From an uncultured Clostridia bacterium (lineage in GTDB: Bacteria; Bacillota; Clostridia; Oscillospirales; Oscillospiraceae), in contig CAMFBN010000016.1 of the NCBI GenBank assembly GCA_945948535.1, positions 1 to 54,161 of the forward strand: a stretch of 54,161 nucleotides of DNA, written 5' to 3'. A model generated the notes under the pieces. That model was not told the DNA's origin. It worked only from the letters and a program-made list of their open reading frames with translations, and did no database searches. Each line of letters starts with the position of its first letter. Positions within the stretch are counted from its first letter, which is position 1. A program made the translations under genes and the position numbers. Below are positions 38,366-45,636 of this stretch, piece after piece.

Positions 38366-39142
38366 ATGAACAGAAAATATCGTAAGACCGTCATTGCCGG
38401 CAACTGGAAGATGAACAAGACTCCCTCCGAGACCAAGGAATTTATGACCCAGTTGAAGGCCATCATGCCCAAGGGCCGTTGGTGCGACGTGGCTCTGTGC
38501 GTTCCCGCTGTCTGCATCCCCGCCGCCGTCCGTGCCATGCGTGAGACCCGGGTGGGCATCGGCGCTGAGAACTGCAACGCCAACCCCTCCGGCGCTTACA
38601 CCGGTGAGATTGCTACCAACATGCTGACCGATGCCGGCTGCAAGTACGTCATCATCGGCCACTCCGAGCGCCGCGCCATGGGCGAGACCGACGCCGATGT
38701 CAATGCCAAGGTTCTGGCTGCGCTGGAAGCCGGCCTGATCCCCATTATGTGCTGCGGCGAAAGCCTGGAGCAGCGGGAGTCCGGTATCACCGCCGAGCAC
38801 ATCACCATGCAGATCAAGCTGGGTCTGGCTGGTGTGCCCGAGGACAAGATCCGCAAGGTCATCATTGCCTACGAACCCATCTGGGCCATCGGCACCGGCC
38901 TGACCGCCACCCCCGAGCAGGCCGAAGAGATCTGCGAGATGATCCGCTCCGTGGTTCGCAAGCTGTACTCCTCCAAGAATGCCCGGGCCATCTCCATCCT
39001 GTACGGCGGCTCCATGAACGACAAGAACGCCTACGAGCTGCTGGCTCAGCCCGACATCGACGGCGGCCTGATCGGCGGCGCTTCCCTGGTGCCCGAGAAG
39101 TTCGTCAAGATCATTGAGGCTGCCAACCAGCCCACCGTGTAA
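38366..39142 (+). CDS. tpiA: Triosephosphate isomerase
   Basis: 258 aa TIM barrel: AGNWKMNK (Lys), IIGHSERR (catalytic His), AYEPIWAIGTG (catalytic Glu) and YGGSMNDKN, GGLIGGASL (phosphate site). It interconverts DHAP and glyceraldehyde-3-P. Same highly biased codon use as pgk. AGGAGAAATTAGGAA before the ATG. It stands apart from pgk behind the terminator at 38213. Confidence 0.98.
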   Translation: MNRKYRKTVIAGNWKMNKTPSETKEFMTQLKAIMPKGRWCDVALCVPAVCIPAAVRAMRETRVGIGAENCNANPSGAYTGEIATNMLTDAGCKYVIIGHSERRAMGETDADVNAKVLAALEAGLIPIMCCGESLEQRESGITAEHITMQIKLGLAGVPEDKIRKVIIAYEPIWAIGTGLTATPEQAEEICEMIRSVVRKLYSSKNARAISILYGGSMNDKNAYELLAQPDIDGGLIGGASLVPEKFVKIIEAANQPTV

Positions 39143-39159
39143 TTACCTGAATGCAATTC

Positions 39160-39197
39160 CGGGCAGCTGCGGATTTTCGTGGCTGCCCGATGCTTTA
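39160..39197 (+). terminator. Hairpin after tpiA
   Basis: Eight-bp perfect stem CGGGCAGC/GCTGCCCG (39160-39167 with 39182-39189), 14-nt loop, followed by ATGCTTTATT. Probably a terminator, with a modest T-tract. Confidence 0.6.
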
Positions 39198-39199
39198 TT

Positions 39200-39235
39200 C
39201 AGTTGACAGTTGATAGTTGACAGTTGACAATTATG
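39200..39235. repeat. Solo terminus of the TTGACAGTTGACA repeat family
   Basis: About 35 bases of overlapping GTTGACAGTTGA units ending TTGACAATTATGG. The same units form the ends of the two elements around lexA (52175-52368 and 53074-53243). Only one end is present, so this is a remnant. Its last bases run directly into the GGAGG ribosome site of the next gene. Confidence 0.7.
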
Positions 39236-39242
39236 GAGGTGT

Positions 39243-40280
39243 ATGATGAATACACAATTACTGTCCGCTTTAGATGATCAGACGCCTGCTATCGCTGCTG
39301 AGTTGATCCGCAGGGGGGAGCTGGTGGCGATTCCCACCGAAACGGTTTATGGTTTGGGTGCCGATGGACTGAACGAAGCTGCCGTGGCGAAGATTTTTGA
39401 GGCCAAGGGACGGCCGCAGGATAACCCCCTGATTCTGCACATTTGGGATGCAGAGCAGATGGAGCAGTTCTGCCATGACATCCCCAAAGCGGCCTATGAT
39501 CTGGCGAAGGCTTTCTGGCCCGGGCCCCTGACCATGGTGCTGCCCGCCCGCCAGATCGTGCCCCGCCGCACCACCGGGGGCTTAAATACGGTGGCCCTGA
39601 GGTGCCCGGACAATGCCGTGACCCGGGAGATTATCCGGCTGTCCGGCGTGCCCATCGCGGCTCCCTCCGCCAATCTTTCCGGCAAGCCCTCCACCACCAC
39701 TGCCCAGCATGTGCTCCACGATCACGATGGAAAAATCGCCGCTGTGGTGGACGGGGGAAGCTGCCGGGTGGGCGTGGAATCCACCATTGTGGACTTGACC
39801 GAGGACCGCCCCCGGCTGCTGCGCCCCGGCGGCATCACACCGGAGCAGCTGATTGCGGTGTTGGGCGATCTGGTGGTGGACAAAGCGGTGACAGCTCAGA
39901 TCGACAAGGACGCCGTAGTGAAGGCTCCCGGCATGAAGTACCGCCATTATGCCCCCGCCGAACCGGTGGTCATCGTGGCAGGCTCCCGGGAAAAGGCGGC
40001 GGCCTACATTCACCGCCACTTTACTCCCGGCGAACGGGTGCTGTGCTTTGAAGAGGAGCTGCCCCTGTACGCGGACTGTAATCCTCTTTCCTACGGTCAG
40101 GAGGCGGACGCGGCGACCCTGTCGGCGGGCCTGTTTGCGGCTCTGCGGGAGCTGGACGACCCTGCTGTTCATCAGGTATACGCCCGGTGCCCTGTGGGCG
40201 GCGGCGTTGCCTACGCGGTGCAGAACCGGCTGAAAAAAGCCGCCGCCTTCCACATCGTGGACGCGGAGGTGGAGGAATGA
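39243..40280 (+). CDS. L-threonylcarbamoyladenylate synthase, Sua5 type
   Basis: 345 aa: the YrdC domain (about 15-200) has IPTETVYGLGAD, KIFEAKGRPQDNPLILHI, PGPLTMVL and SANLSGKPS; a C-terminal Sua5 domain (about 225-345) follows the linker APGMKYRHYAP. It makes threonylcarbamoyl-AMP for the t6A37 tRNA modification. Start ATGATG at 39243 (or 39246), GGAGG 6 bases before. Its stop overlaps coaE by ATGA. Confidence 0.95.
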   Translation: MMNTQLLSALDDQTPAIAAELIRRGELVAIPTETVYGLGADGLNEAAVAKIFEAKGRPQDNPLILHIWDAEQMEQFCHDIPKAAYDLAKAFWPGPLTMVLPARQIVPRRTTGGLNTVALRCPDNAVTREIIRLSGVPIAAPSANLSGKPSTTTAQHVLHDHDGKIAAVVDGGSCRVGVESTIVDLTEDRPRLLRPGGITPEQLIAVLGDLVVDKAVTAQIDKDAVVKAPGMKYRHYAPAEPVVIVAGSREKAAAYIHRHFTPGERVLCFEEELPLYADCNPLSYGQEADAATLSAGLFAALRELDDPAVHQVYARCPVGGGVAYAVQNRLKKAAAFHIVDAEVEE

Positions 40281-40885
40281 TTCTGGGCATCACCGGCGGC
40301 ACCGGCTGCGGAAAAACCACGCTGTTAAACTGCATCGCAGAGCAGGGCGGCCTGATTCTGGACTGTGATGCCATCTACCACGACCTGCTGCGCACCGATC
40401 CGGCGCTTTTGCGTGCCATCGAAGCCCGGTTTCCCGGCAGCGTGGAAAACGGCACCTTACAGCGAAAAAAGCTGGGAAATCTTGTGTTTTCCGATGAAAA
40501 AGCACTGGAAGACCTGAACGCCATCACCCACGGCGCGGTGAAGGCGGAGGTTTTGCGGCGGCTGGCGGGGAAGCCCAGACTTGCTGCCATTGACGCCATT
40601 GCTTTGTTTGAGGGGGGCCTCGCGGAATTGTGCGACGTGACCGTTGCCGTCACCGCCCCGGAGGAAGCCAGGATTCAGCGCCTTATGGTGCGGGACGGCA
40701 TCGACCGGGACTATGCCAGGGGCCGGATGAATGCCCAGAAAAGCGCAAGCTGGTTCCGGGAACACTGTGACTATTTTCTGGTAAATGATGGCACACAGGC
40801 CCAGTTTCAGGCCGCCTGTCTTGCTTTTCTTCGGAAACTTGGTATAATAGAGGAAAATTCAAACATAAGGAGCGAGAATCTATGA
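40277..40885 (+). CDS. coaE: Dephospho-CoA kinase
   Basis: 202 aa from the ATG at 40277, coupled to the sua5-type gene (GGAGG then ATGA). P-loop GITGGTGCGKTT, LDCDAIYHDLL (substrate Asp) and the lid region RDGIDRDYARGRMNAQ are recognisable. It phosphorylates dephospho-CoA at the 3'-OH, the last step of CoA synthesis. Its stop overlaps the aminopeptidase start by ATGA, forming a three-gene coupled operon. Confidence 0.92.
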   Translation: MILGITGGTGCGKTTLLNCIAEQGGLILDCDAIYHDLLRTDPALLRAIEARFPGSVENGTLQRKKLGNLVFSDEKALEDLNAITHGAVKAEVLRRLAGKPRLAAIDAIALFEGGLAELCDVTVAVTAPEEARIQRLMVRDGIDRDYARGRMNAQKSASWFREHCDYFLVNDGTQAQFQAACLAFLRKLGIIEENSNIRSENL

Positions 40886-42267
40886 ATACCGATGAACTCC
40901 GGGAGAATCTACTGATGGCTCCCAAGAACGGCTATGCCCGCATCACTCCCGAACAGCGGGAGGAAATGAACGCCTACTGCCGCCGCTACATGGCCTTTAT
41001 GGACGAGTGCAAGACCGAGCGGGAAGCCACCGCCTGGGCCGTCCGGGAGGCGGAAAAGCGGGGCTACAAGCCCTTCGCCCCCGGCATGGAGGTAAAGCCC
41101 GGCGACAAAATCTACTATAATAACCGGGACAAGGCCATCGCCCTGGCGGTGATTGGCACCGAGTCTCTGGCAAAGGGCGCGAATATCTGCGCCGCCCATG
41201 TGGATTCCCCCCGGATGGACGTGAAGCCCAACCCCCTGTATGAGGATTCCCAGATTGCCTATCTCAAGACCCACTACTACGGCGGCATCAAGAAGTACCA
41301 GTGGCCCACCATTCCGCTGGCCATTCACGGCGTGGTCTACCGCAAGGACGGCAGCGTGGTCACCGTGACCATCGGCGAGGACGACAATGACCCCGTGCTG
41401 ATGGTGACCGATCTGCTGATCCATCTGGCGGGGGATCAGATGCAGAAGCCCCTTGCCAAGGGCATCGAGGGCGAGCAGCTCAACGTGATTCTGGGCACCG
41501 AACCCATCGAGGGCGAGGGCGCGGATCTTGTAAAGCTGAACATCATGAAGTGGCTGAACGAAAAGTACGGCCTCATCGAGGAGGACTTCCTGTCCGCCGA
41601 GCTGACGGTGGTGCCTGCCGGGCGCTGCCGGGAGGTGGGTCTGGACCGCAGCCTGCTGGCGGCATATGGTCACGATGACCGGGTCTGCGCCTACGCGGAG
41701 CTGGACTCCCTGTTTGCCATCGAAAATCCCGGAAAGACCGCCGTGTGCATTCTGGCGGACAAGGAGGAAATCGGCTCCGTGGGCATTTCCGGTATGCAGA
41801 GCCGCTATTTTGAGCATTTTATGGGTGGCCTGTGTGATGCCCAGGGGGTGAAGCTGGCGGACTGCTTTGCGAATTCCTTCTGCCTGTCTGCCGACGTGTC
41901 CAACGCCTTTGACCCCAACTTCCCGGAAACCTGCGACAAGCGTAACAACAGCCAGCTGAACTACGGCGTTGCCATCTGCAAGTACACCGGCTCTCGGGGT
42001 AAGAGCGGCGCCTCCGACGCTTCCGCCGAGGCTATGGGCCATGTCCGCACCACCCTGGATAACGCGGGGGTGGTCTGGCAGACTGCGACCCTGGGCAAGG
42101 TGGATCAGGGCGGCGGCGGCACCGTGGCGGCGTACATGGCAAACCGGAACATCGTCACCGTGGACGCAGGCGTGCCCGTGCTGAGTATGCACGCACCCAT
42201 CGAGCTGGTGTCGAAGCTTGACTGCTACGAGACCATGCTGGCCTGCAAGGCCATTTATCTGGCCTGA
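40882..42267 (+). CDS. M18-family zinc aminopeptidase
   Basis: 461 aa, usual length for M18. Metal and catalytic segments: ICAAHVDSPRMD (His, Asp), YGHDDRVCAYAEL, ADKEEIGSVG (Glu pair), SADVSNAFDPN and VLSMHAPIEL (His). It removes N-terminal residues from cytoplasmic peptides, acidic ones preferred in characterised members. Forms a dodecamer in studied relatives. Last gene of the coupled operon. Confidence 0.95.
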   Translation: MNTDELRENLLMAPKNGYARITPEQREEMNAYCRRYMAFMDECKTEREATAWAVREAEKRGYKPFAPGMEVKPGDKIYYNNRDKAIALAVIGTESLAKGANICAAHVDSPRMDVKPNPLYEDSQIAYLKTHYYGGIKKYQWPTIPLAIHGVVYRKDGSVVTVTIGEDDNDPVLMVTDLLIHLAGDQMQKPLAKGIEGEQLNVILGTEPIEGEGADLVKLNIMKWLNEKYGLIEEDFLSAELTVVPAGRCREVGLDRSLLAAYGHDDRVCAYAELDSLFAIENPGKTAVCILADKEEIGSVGISGMQSRYFEHFMGGLCDAQGVKLADCFANSFCLSADVSNAFDPNFPETCDKRNNSQLNYGVAICKYTGSRGKSGASDASAEAMGHVRTTLDNAGVVWQTATLGKVDQGGGGTVAAYMANRNIVTVDAGVPVLSMHAPIELVSKLDCYETMLACKAIYLA

Positions 42268-42280
42268 TTTCAGGCAGGCC

Positions 42281-42308
42281 TTGACAGTTCCCGGAACTGT
42301 GGTATAAT
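42281..42308 (+). promoter_or_regulatory. Promoter of the antitoxin small RNA
   Basis: Consensus TTGACA (42281-42286), 16-bp spacer, perfect TATAAT (42303-42308), just after the aminopeptidase stop. No open reading frame with a ribosome site follows, so it should drive a short non-coding RNA ending at the hairpin 42364-42409. Confidence 0.85.
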
Positions 42309-42314
42309 TAGCAT

Positions 42315-42409
42315 AGGAAAAGGGCGCTGCCGGTGACGGTCAGCCCCAGTTCATACGTTCTTCAAAAGAAGTAACCGCGTTCTGTGGCAGGGAGGCGGTT
42401 ACTTCTTTT
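42315..42409 (+). ncRNA. Predicted antisense antitoxin RNA of a type I TA locus
   Basis: About 95-nt RNA from the promoter at 42281-42308 to the terminator hairpin 42364-42409. It converges on the toxin gene and overlaps the last bases of its reading frame and its terminator. It also carries TAACCGC (42372-42378), repeated in direct orientation at 42554-42560 in the toxin leader; because the two RNAs run in opposite directions, these are complementary in RNA. That is the layout of Fst/RNAI-RNAII and TxpA/RatA-type systems. Ends are inferred from promoter and terminator. Confidence 0.75.
42364..42409. terminator. Shared bidirectional terminator of toxin and antitoxin
   Basis: Fifteen-bp perfect stem (42364-42378 with 42395-42409), 16-nt loop, A-run on one side and T-run on the other, so it works on both strands. 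The toxin stop codon (42399-42401) lies inside the stem. Confidence 0.9.
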
Positions 42410-42491
42410 TCGTGATCTGAAAGATCAGACTGGCAAAGGCAATGAGAACAAGAAGCAATTGAAACAATTCTTCGTATGTAACAGCATTCAC
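42399..42491 (-). CDS. Putative holin-like type I toxin (30 aa)
   Basis: 30-residue peptide with a GTG start at 42491, preceded on the minus strand by AAGGGGGTGA at good spacing. N-terminal NAVTYEELFQ, one hydrophobic helix of about 18 residues (LLLVLIAFASLIFQ region), C-terminal TKKK. This is the pattern of the putative holin-like toxin family (xVTYEALFQ...KKK). It should insert in the cytoplasmic membrane and depolarise it when overproduced. It has its own promoter (42603-42631) and a leader of about 105 bases in which the ribosome site (42499-42503) can pair with 42518-42522. Too small for routine gene callers. Confidence 0.82.
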   Translation of the reverse strand: MNAVTYEELFQLLLVLIAFASLIFQITKKK

Positions 42492-42498
42492 TTTGTCA

Positions 42499-42552
42499 CC
42501 CCCTTTCCCAGTGGACAGGGGGCAAAGAAGGATCACCCCCTGAAAGAGGGGG
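42499..42552 (-). promoter_or_regulatory. Ribosome-site-sequestering hairpins in the toxin leader
   Basis: In the toxin mRNA the GGGGG of the ribosome site (42499-42503) can pair with CCCCC at 42518-42522. A second CCCCC/GGGGG hairpin (42536-42540 with 42548-42552) lies just upstream and offers alternative pairing. Self-sequestration of the ribosome site is common in type I toxin mRNAs. Confidence 0.6.
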
Positions 42553-42602
42553 ATAACCGCCGGATTGTCTGGCAGCGCCCGGCTTCCGAAGAAGCCAAGC
42601 CC

Positions 42603-42631
42603 ATTGTAACACCGAACACGAAGACTGTCAA
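42603..42631 (-). promoter_or_regulatory. Toxin gene promoter
   Basis: Minus strand consensus TTGACA (42626-42631), 17-bp spacer, TACAAT (42603-42608). Back to back with the queT promoter, whose -35 begins 18 bases to the right. Confidence 0.83.
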
Positions 42632-42648
42632 AATAAAAAACGCACAGC

Positions 42649-42677
42649 TTGACATTTCACCTGATTTCGTGTAGAAT
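42649..42677 (+). promoter_or_regulatory. Promoter of the preQ1-regulated queT gene
   Basis: TTGACA (42649-42654), 17-bp spacer, TAGAAT (42672-42677). Transcription should begin about 42684, just before the riboswitch. Confidence 0.85.
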
Positions 42678-42694
42678 ACAGCCACAACCTAATA

Positions 42695-42735
42695 GGACAG
42701 TTCGTGACCATCCTGTCGGTAAACAAAACTAGGGG
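42695..42735 (+). promoter_or_regulatory. preQ1-I riboswitch
   Basis: A small aptamer: stem GGACAG/CTGTC around a loop TTCGTGACCATC, followed by an A-rich tail and AAACTAGGGG. This fits the preQ1 class I H-type pseudoknot layout (P1 hairpin plus ACTAGG tail pairing back into the loop). Position directly before a QueT transporter gene supports it. It is followed by two successive terminator hairpins. Confidence 0.82.
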
Positions 42736-42743
42736 ATTTGATG

Positions 42744-42800
42744 GGGCGCATTGCGTCCTTTTTGTTTTGTTATGGGCGCGGACTGCGCCCATTTTTCTTT
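42744..42800 (+). terminator. Tandem riboswitch terminators
   Basis: First hairpin GGGCGC/GCGTCC (42744-42749 with 42753-42758) with TTTTTGTTTT; second ATGGGCGC/GCGCCCAT (42772-42779 with 42785-42792) with TTTTCTTTT, ending just before the queT ribosome site. GGGCGCA near 42744 can also pair with TGCGCCC at 42784-42790, which would disrupt both, a possible antiterminator. Confidence 0.75.
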
Positions 42801-42814
42801 TGGGAGGAACGAAT

Positions 42815-43321
42815 ATGAAAAATACCACCAAATATCTGGTACAGGCTGCCGTCATTGCCGCCCTGTACGCCGTGCTGACCCACCTGCAGAACCTGCTGCT
42901 GCCCGGCTCCGCCACCTGGGCCATTCAGATGCGCCTGTCCGAAGCCCTGTGCGTGCTGGCCTTCTTCACCCCCGCCGCCGTGCCGGGGCTGACCGTCGGC
43001 TGCCTGCTGTTCAACATCACCTTTGCCGCCGCCCTGCCGCTGGATTTTGTGGTAGGTTCCGTCGCGACATTGATCGCTGCCGAAGGAATGTGGCTGACCC
43101 GGGATTTCACGGTGAAGGGCTACCCGCTGGTGGGGATGCTGATGCCCGCCATCGCCAACGCGTTTCTTGTGGGCTGGGAGCTGACGGTGTACATCGGCGG
43201 CGGCTTCGTACTGAACGCCGTTTATGTTGCCATCGGTGAGGCCGTGGTGCTGCTGGTGCCGGGCACCGCGCTGTACTACGCCCTGAAAAACCGGGGCCTT
43301 GACCGGAAGCTGTTCGCCTGA
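42815..43321 (+). CDS. queT: QueT-family queuosine precursor ECF transporter subunit
   Basis: 168 aa from the ATG at 42815 (GGGAGG upstream; the longer frame runs through the riboswitch). Five or six helices with the QueT pattern: VQAAVIAALYAVLTHL, IQMRLSEALCVLAFFTPAAVPGL, GCLLFNITF. It is the substrate-binding S component that takes up preQ1/preQ0-type precursors with a shared ECF energising module, which is not in the window. Control by the preQ1 riboswitch agrees with this substrate. Confidence 0.93.
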   Translation: MKNTTKYLVQAAVIAALYAVLTHLQNLLLPGSATWAIQMRLSEALCVLAFFTPAAVPGLTVGCLLFNITFAAALPLDFVVGSVATLIAAEGMWLTRDFTVKGYPLVGMLMPAIANAFLVGWELTVYIGGGFVLNAVYVAIGEAVVLLVPGTALYYALKNRGLDRKLFA

Positions 43322-43328
43322 TGACGGC

Positions 43329-43357
43329 TTGACAGCCCGGGTACCCTGTGGTAGTAT
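43329..43357 (+). promoter_or_regulatory. Promoter upstream of the palindromic element and acyltransferase
   Basis: TTGACA (43329-43334), 17-bp spacer, TAGTAT (43352-43357), right after queT. The palindromic element lies between this promoter and the acyltransferase gene. Confidence 0.72.
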
Positions 43358-43368
43358 CATGCTATCTC

Positions 43369-43526
43369 ATACTAAAACCCGATTAAAAACTTTCAATCTT
43401 TCCGGTCTGAATTGCACCAGAATGCGTTATCTTCCTTGCTGGGCGTCAGCCCAGCGGCGTCATCTGCCTTTTCTGGCACAATTCATCCTCGGAAATCTTT
43501 TAAAGCTTTCAATCAGGTTTTAGTAT
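43369..43526. repeat. 158-bp palindromic MITE-like element
   Basis: Imperfect terminal inverted repeats of about 25 bases begin ATACTAAAACC and end GGTTTTAGTAT. Inner arms GAATTG-ACCAGAA and TTCTGG-ACAATTC (around 43410-43435 and 43470-43487) continue the palindrome around a GCTGGGCGTCAGCCCAGC core, so the RNA would fold into one long hairpin. No coding capacity. Similar sequences are, to my recollection, frequent in gut Firmicutes; copy number cannot be tested here. Confidence 0.8.
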
Positions 43527-43545
43527 CAAGTCGGAGGATCGCGCA

Positions 43546-44607
43546 ATGGGCGGCAAACGGAAGGGTCATCTGGATTTTCTGCGGATTTTGGCGGCGTTTC
43601 TGGTGATGGTTCACCACTCGGAGCTGGCGGAGCTTTACCACACAGCGGCGGTGGGGCTGGGCGGCAGCTTCGTGCTGTGCTGCATCACCTGCCTTGTGGT
43701 CATCAATGTGCCGTTGTTTTTCCTGATTTCCGGGGCGCTGCTGCTGGGCAGGGACGAGCCGGGGCGGGTGGTTTACGGCAGACGGATTCCCCGTTTCCTG
43801 CTGCTGACCTTTTTCGCGTCTTCGTTTACCTACCTTTTCCGGTGCTATTCGGATTTCCACGTTAAAAACTTCTTCTGGGGCTTTTTTGCCGGAGATATGG
43901 ACGTGACCCACTGGTACCTGTATGCCTATCTGGGCTTTCTGGTGTGCCTGCCCTTTCTTCGCCGGGCGGTTCGGGGCATGACCCATACGGACGCGGCTGT
44001 GCTGATTGGCCTTCGTTTCCTGTTCGGCTCCCTGCTTCCTGGCATTGGCTACATTACCAACTACAAGGGATACCCGAATCTGCCCTTTTCCGATGCGTTT
44101 TCCGTGCCCCTCGCCACGGTGGATATCCTGTTCTACCCCATTATGGGGTACTATCTGGAGGAAAAGCTGCCGTGGGAGAAGGCCGATTGGAAGTGGGCAG
44201 CCTTCAGTCTGACGGTGATTGCGGGGGGGATTTTTGCCAGCGCCGCGGTGACCTGCCATGAGGGCCTGCGCACGGCTTTTTCCGGCAGCTATCTGCGCCT
44301 GTTCGTCTACGCCACAGCCATGGCGGTGTTCGTGCTGACGAAATACCTGTTCACCCGCCCCCACTGCGGGGGAACCTTCCGGCGGGGCTTTGAAGCGGTC
44401 CTGAGAACTCTGAGTCCCCTGATGCTGGGGGTGTACATTCTGGAGCCGGTACTGCGCCCGGTGGTGAAGCCCCTGCTCATCGGCTGGATGGGTCAGAGCG
44501 CAAGCCCCGTTGCCACTTCTCTGTGGTACTGTGTCTTTGGCACGGCGGTCTACAGCGGGATTACCTGGGCGCTGAAAAAAGTGCCGGGATTGCGGAAGAT
44601 CCTATAA
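43546..44607 (+). CDS. Acyltransferase-3 family membrane protein
   Basis: 353 aa with about ten helices. The N-terminus HLDFLRILAAFLVMVHHS has the Arg and His of the acyltransferase-3 family, then VPLFFLISGALLLG and YGRRIPRFLLLTFF, and HWYLYAYLGFLVCLP. It probably acylates a cell-envelope glycan or lipid. Stand-alone, unlike the acyltransferase in the polysaccharide block. Ribosome site TCGGAGGA. The transcript leader would contain the palindromic element. Confidence 0.88.
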   Translation: MGGKRKGHLDFLRILAAFLVMVHHSELAELYHTAAVGLGGSFVLCCITCLVVINVPLFFLISGALLLGRDEPGRVVYGRRIPRFLLLTFFASSFTYLFRCYSDFHVKNFFWGFFAGDMDVTHWYLYAYLGFLVCLPFLRRAVRGMTHTDAAVLIGLRFLFGSLLPGIGYITNYKGYPNLPFSDAFSVPLATVDILFYPIMGYYLEEKLPWEKADWKWAAFSLTVIAGGIFASAAVTCHEGLRTAFSGSYLRLFVYATAMAVFVLTKYLFTRPHCGGTFRRGFEAVLRTLSPLMLGVYILEPVLRPVVKPLLIGWMGQSASPVATSLWYCVFGTAVYSGITWALKKVPGLRKIL

Positions 44608-44636
44608 AAAAGAAGCGGCAATGCCGCTTCTTTTTT
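44605..44636. terminator. Terminator after the acyltransferase
   Basis: Fourteen-bp stem AAAAAAGAAGCGGC/GCCGCTTCTTTTTT (44606-44619 with 44623-44636) and AAT loop; the A and T arms make it work in either direction. Confidence 0.95.
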
Positions 44637-44649
44637 GTGGGATTGCGGC

Positions 44650-44678
44650 TTGTATTTCCGGACAAACTGTGCTATAGT
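44650..44678 (+). promoter_or_regulatory. Promoter for the DUF2156-GNAT pair
   Basis: TTGTAT (44650-44655), 17-bp spacer, TATAGT (44673-44678), 22 bases before the start codon. Confidence 0.65.
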
Positions 44679-44700
44679 CCCACCGAAGGAAGTGTTCAAA

Positions 44701-45636
44701 ATGATCGAATTTAAGCGGCTGAAGCTGCCGCAGAAGGAAGACTACGAAAAAATCCTGCTTGCCTGCCCCGGACGGAGCTGTGAGTATTCCTTTGCCAACA
44801 TGTACCTCTGGGGACGGCAGGAAGCGGCATTTTTCCCGGATTGTGTGGCGTTTTTCTCCCATTTCAACGGGAAAAGCGTCTATCCCTATCCCATGGGCAC
44901 CGGCGACCGGAAGGCCGTGCTGGAGGCGGTGATGCGTGACGCCCGGGAGCGGGGCATTCCCTGCCGGATCACCAGCATGACAAAGGCCGAGGCTGAGGAG
45001 CTGGAAGCCTGGTTTCCCGGAAAGTTTCTTGTCCGCACGGACCGGGACGGCTTTGACTATGTCTACGCCATCAATGACCTTGCCGACCTGAGAGGACGGA
45101 AGCTTCAGAAAAAGCGCAACCATTTGCACCGCTTTCAGGCGGAGCACCCGGAGGCCGTCTGCGTTCCGCTGGAAGCGGGCAATCTGGAGCCGGCCCGGGA
45201 GATGGTGGAAAGCTGGTACCGCCAGCGCATCGCCGAGGATCCCCACGGGGAATATCTTTTGGAGCAAATCGCCATCCATCGGGCCTTCCGGCACTTTAAG
45301 GCGCTGGGAATGGATGGCCTGATGCTGATGGACGGCGGGGAGGTGCTGGCGGTGACCATGGGTTCCCGGCTGTCCCCGGACACCATTGATGTGCATTTCG
45401 AGAAGGCCCGGGAGGATGTGGACGGGGCCTACGCCGCCATCAACTGGGAATTTGCCCGGTATCTGCGGGAGAAATACCCGGAGGTGCAATTCCTGAACCG
45501 GGAGGACGATATGGGACTGGAGGGGCTGCGAAAGGCAAAGCTCAGCTATCAGCCCCACCATTTTGAGGAAAAATACTGGGCCTGCCTGATGGAGGAGCTG
45601 CATGGAGACGAGTGTGCTGAGGACGCTCTGGACTGA
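44701..45636 (+). CDS. DUF2156-family GNAT-like protein
   Basis: 311 aa from the ATG at 44701 (GAAGGAAG upstream). CEYSFANMYLWG near residue 27-38, KKRNHLHRFQ and EFLNREDDMGLEGLRKAK-like segments (VQFLNREDDMGLEGLR) are hallmarks of DUF2156, related to the soluble domain of MprF lysyl-phosphatidylglycerol synthase and built from two GNAT folds. Members are thought to transfer acyl or aminoacyl groups; the substrate here is unknown. Overlaps the next GNAT gene by 35 bases. Confidence 0.88.
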   Translation: MIEFKRLKLPQKEDYEKILLACPGRSCEYSFANMYLWGRQEAAFFPDCVAFFSHFNGKSVYPYPMGTGDRKAVLEAVMRDARERGIPCRITSMTKAEAEELEAWFPGKFLVRTDRDGFDYVYAINDLADLRGRKLQKKRNHLHRFQAEHPEAVCVPLEAGNLEPAREMVESWYRQRIAEDPHGEYLLEQIAIHRAFRHFKALGMDGLMLMDGGEVLAVTMGSRLSPDTIDVHFEKAREDVDGAYAAINWEFARYLREKYPEVQFLNREDDMGLEGLRKAKLSYQPHHFEEKYWACLMEELHGDECAEDALD

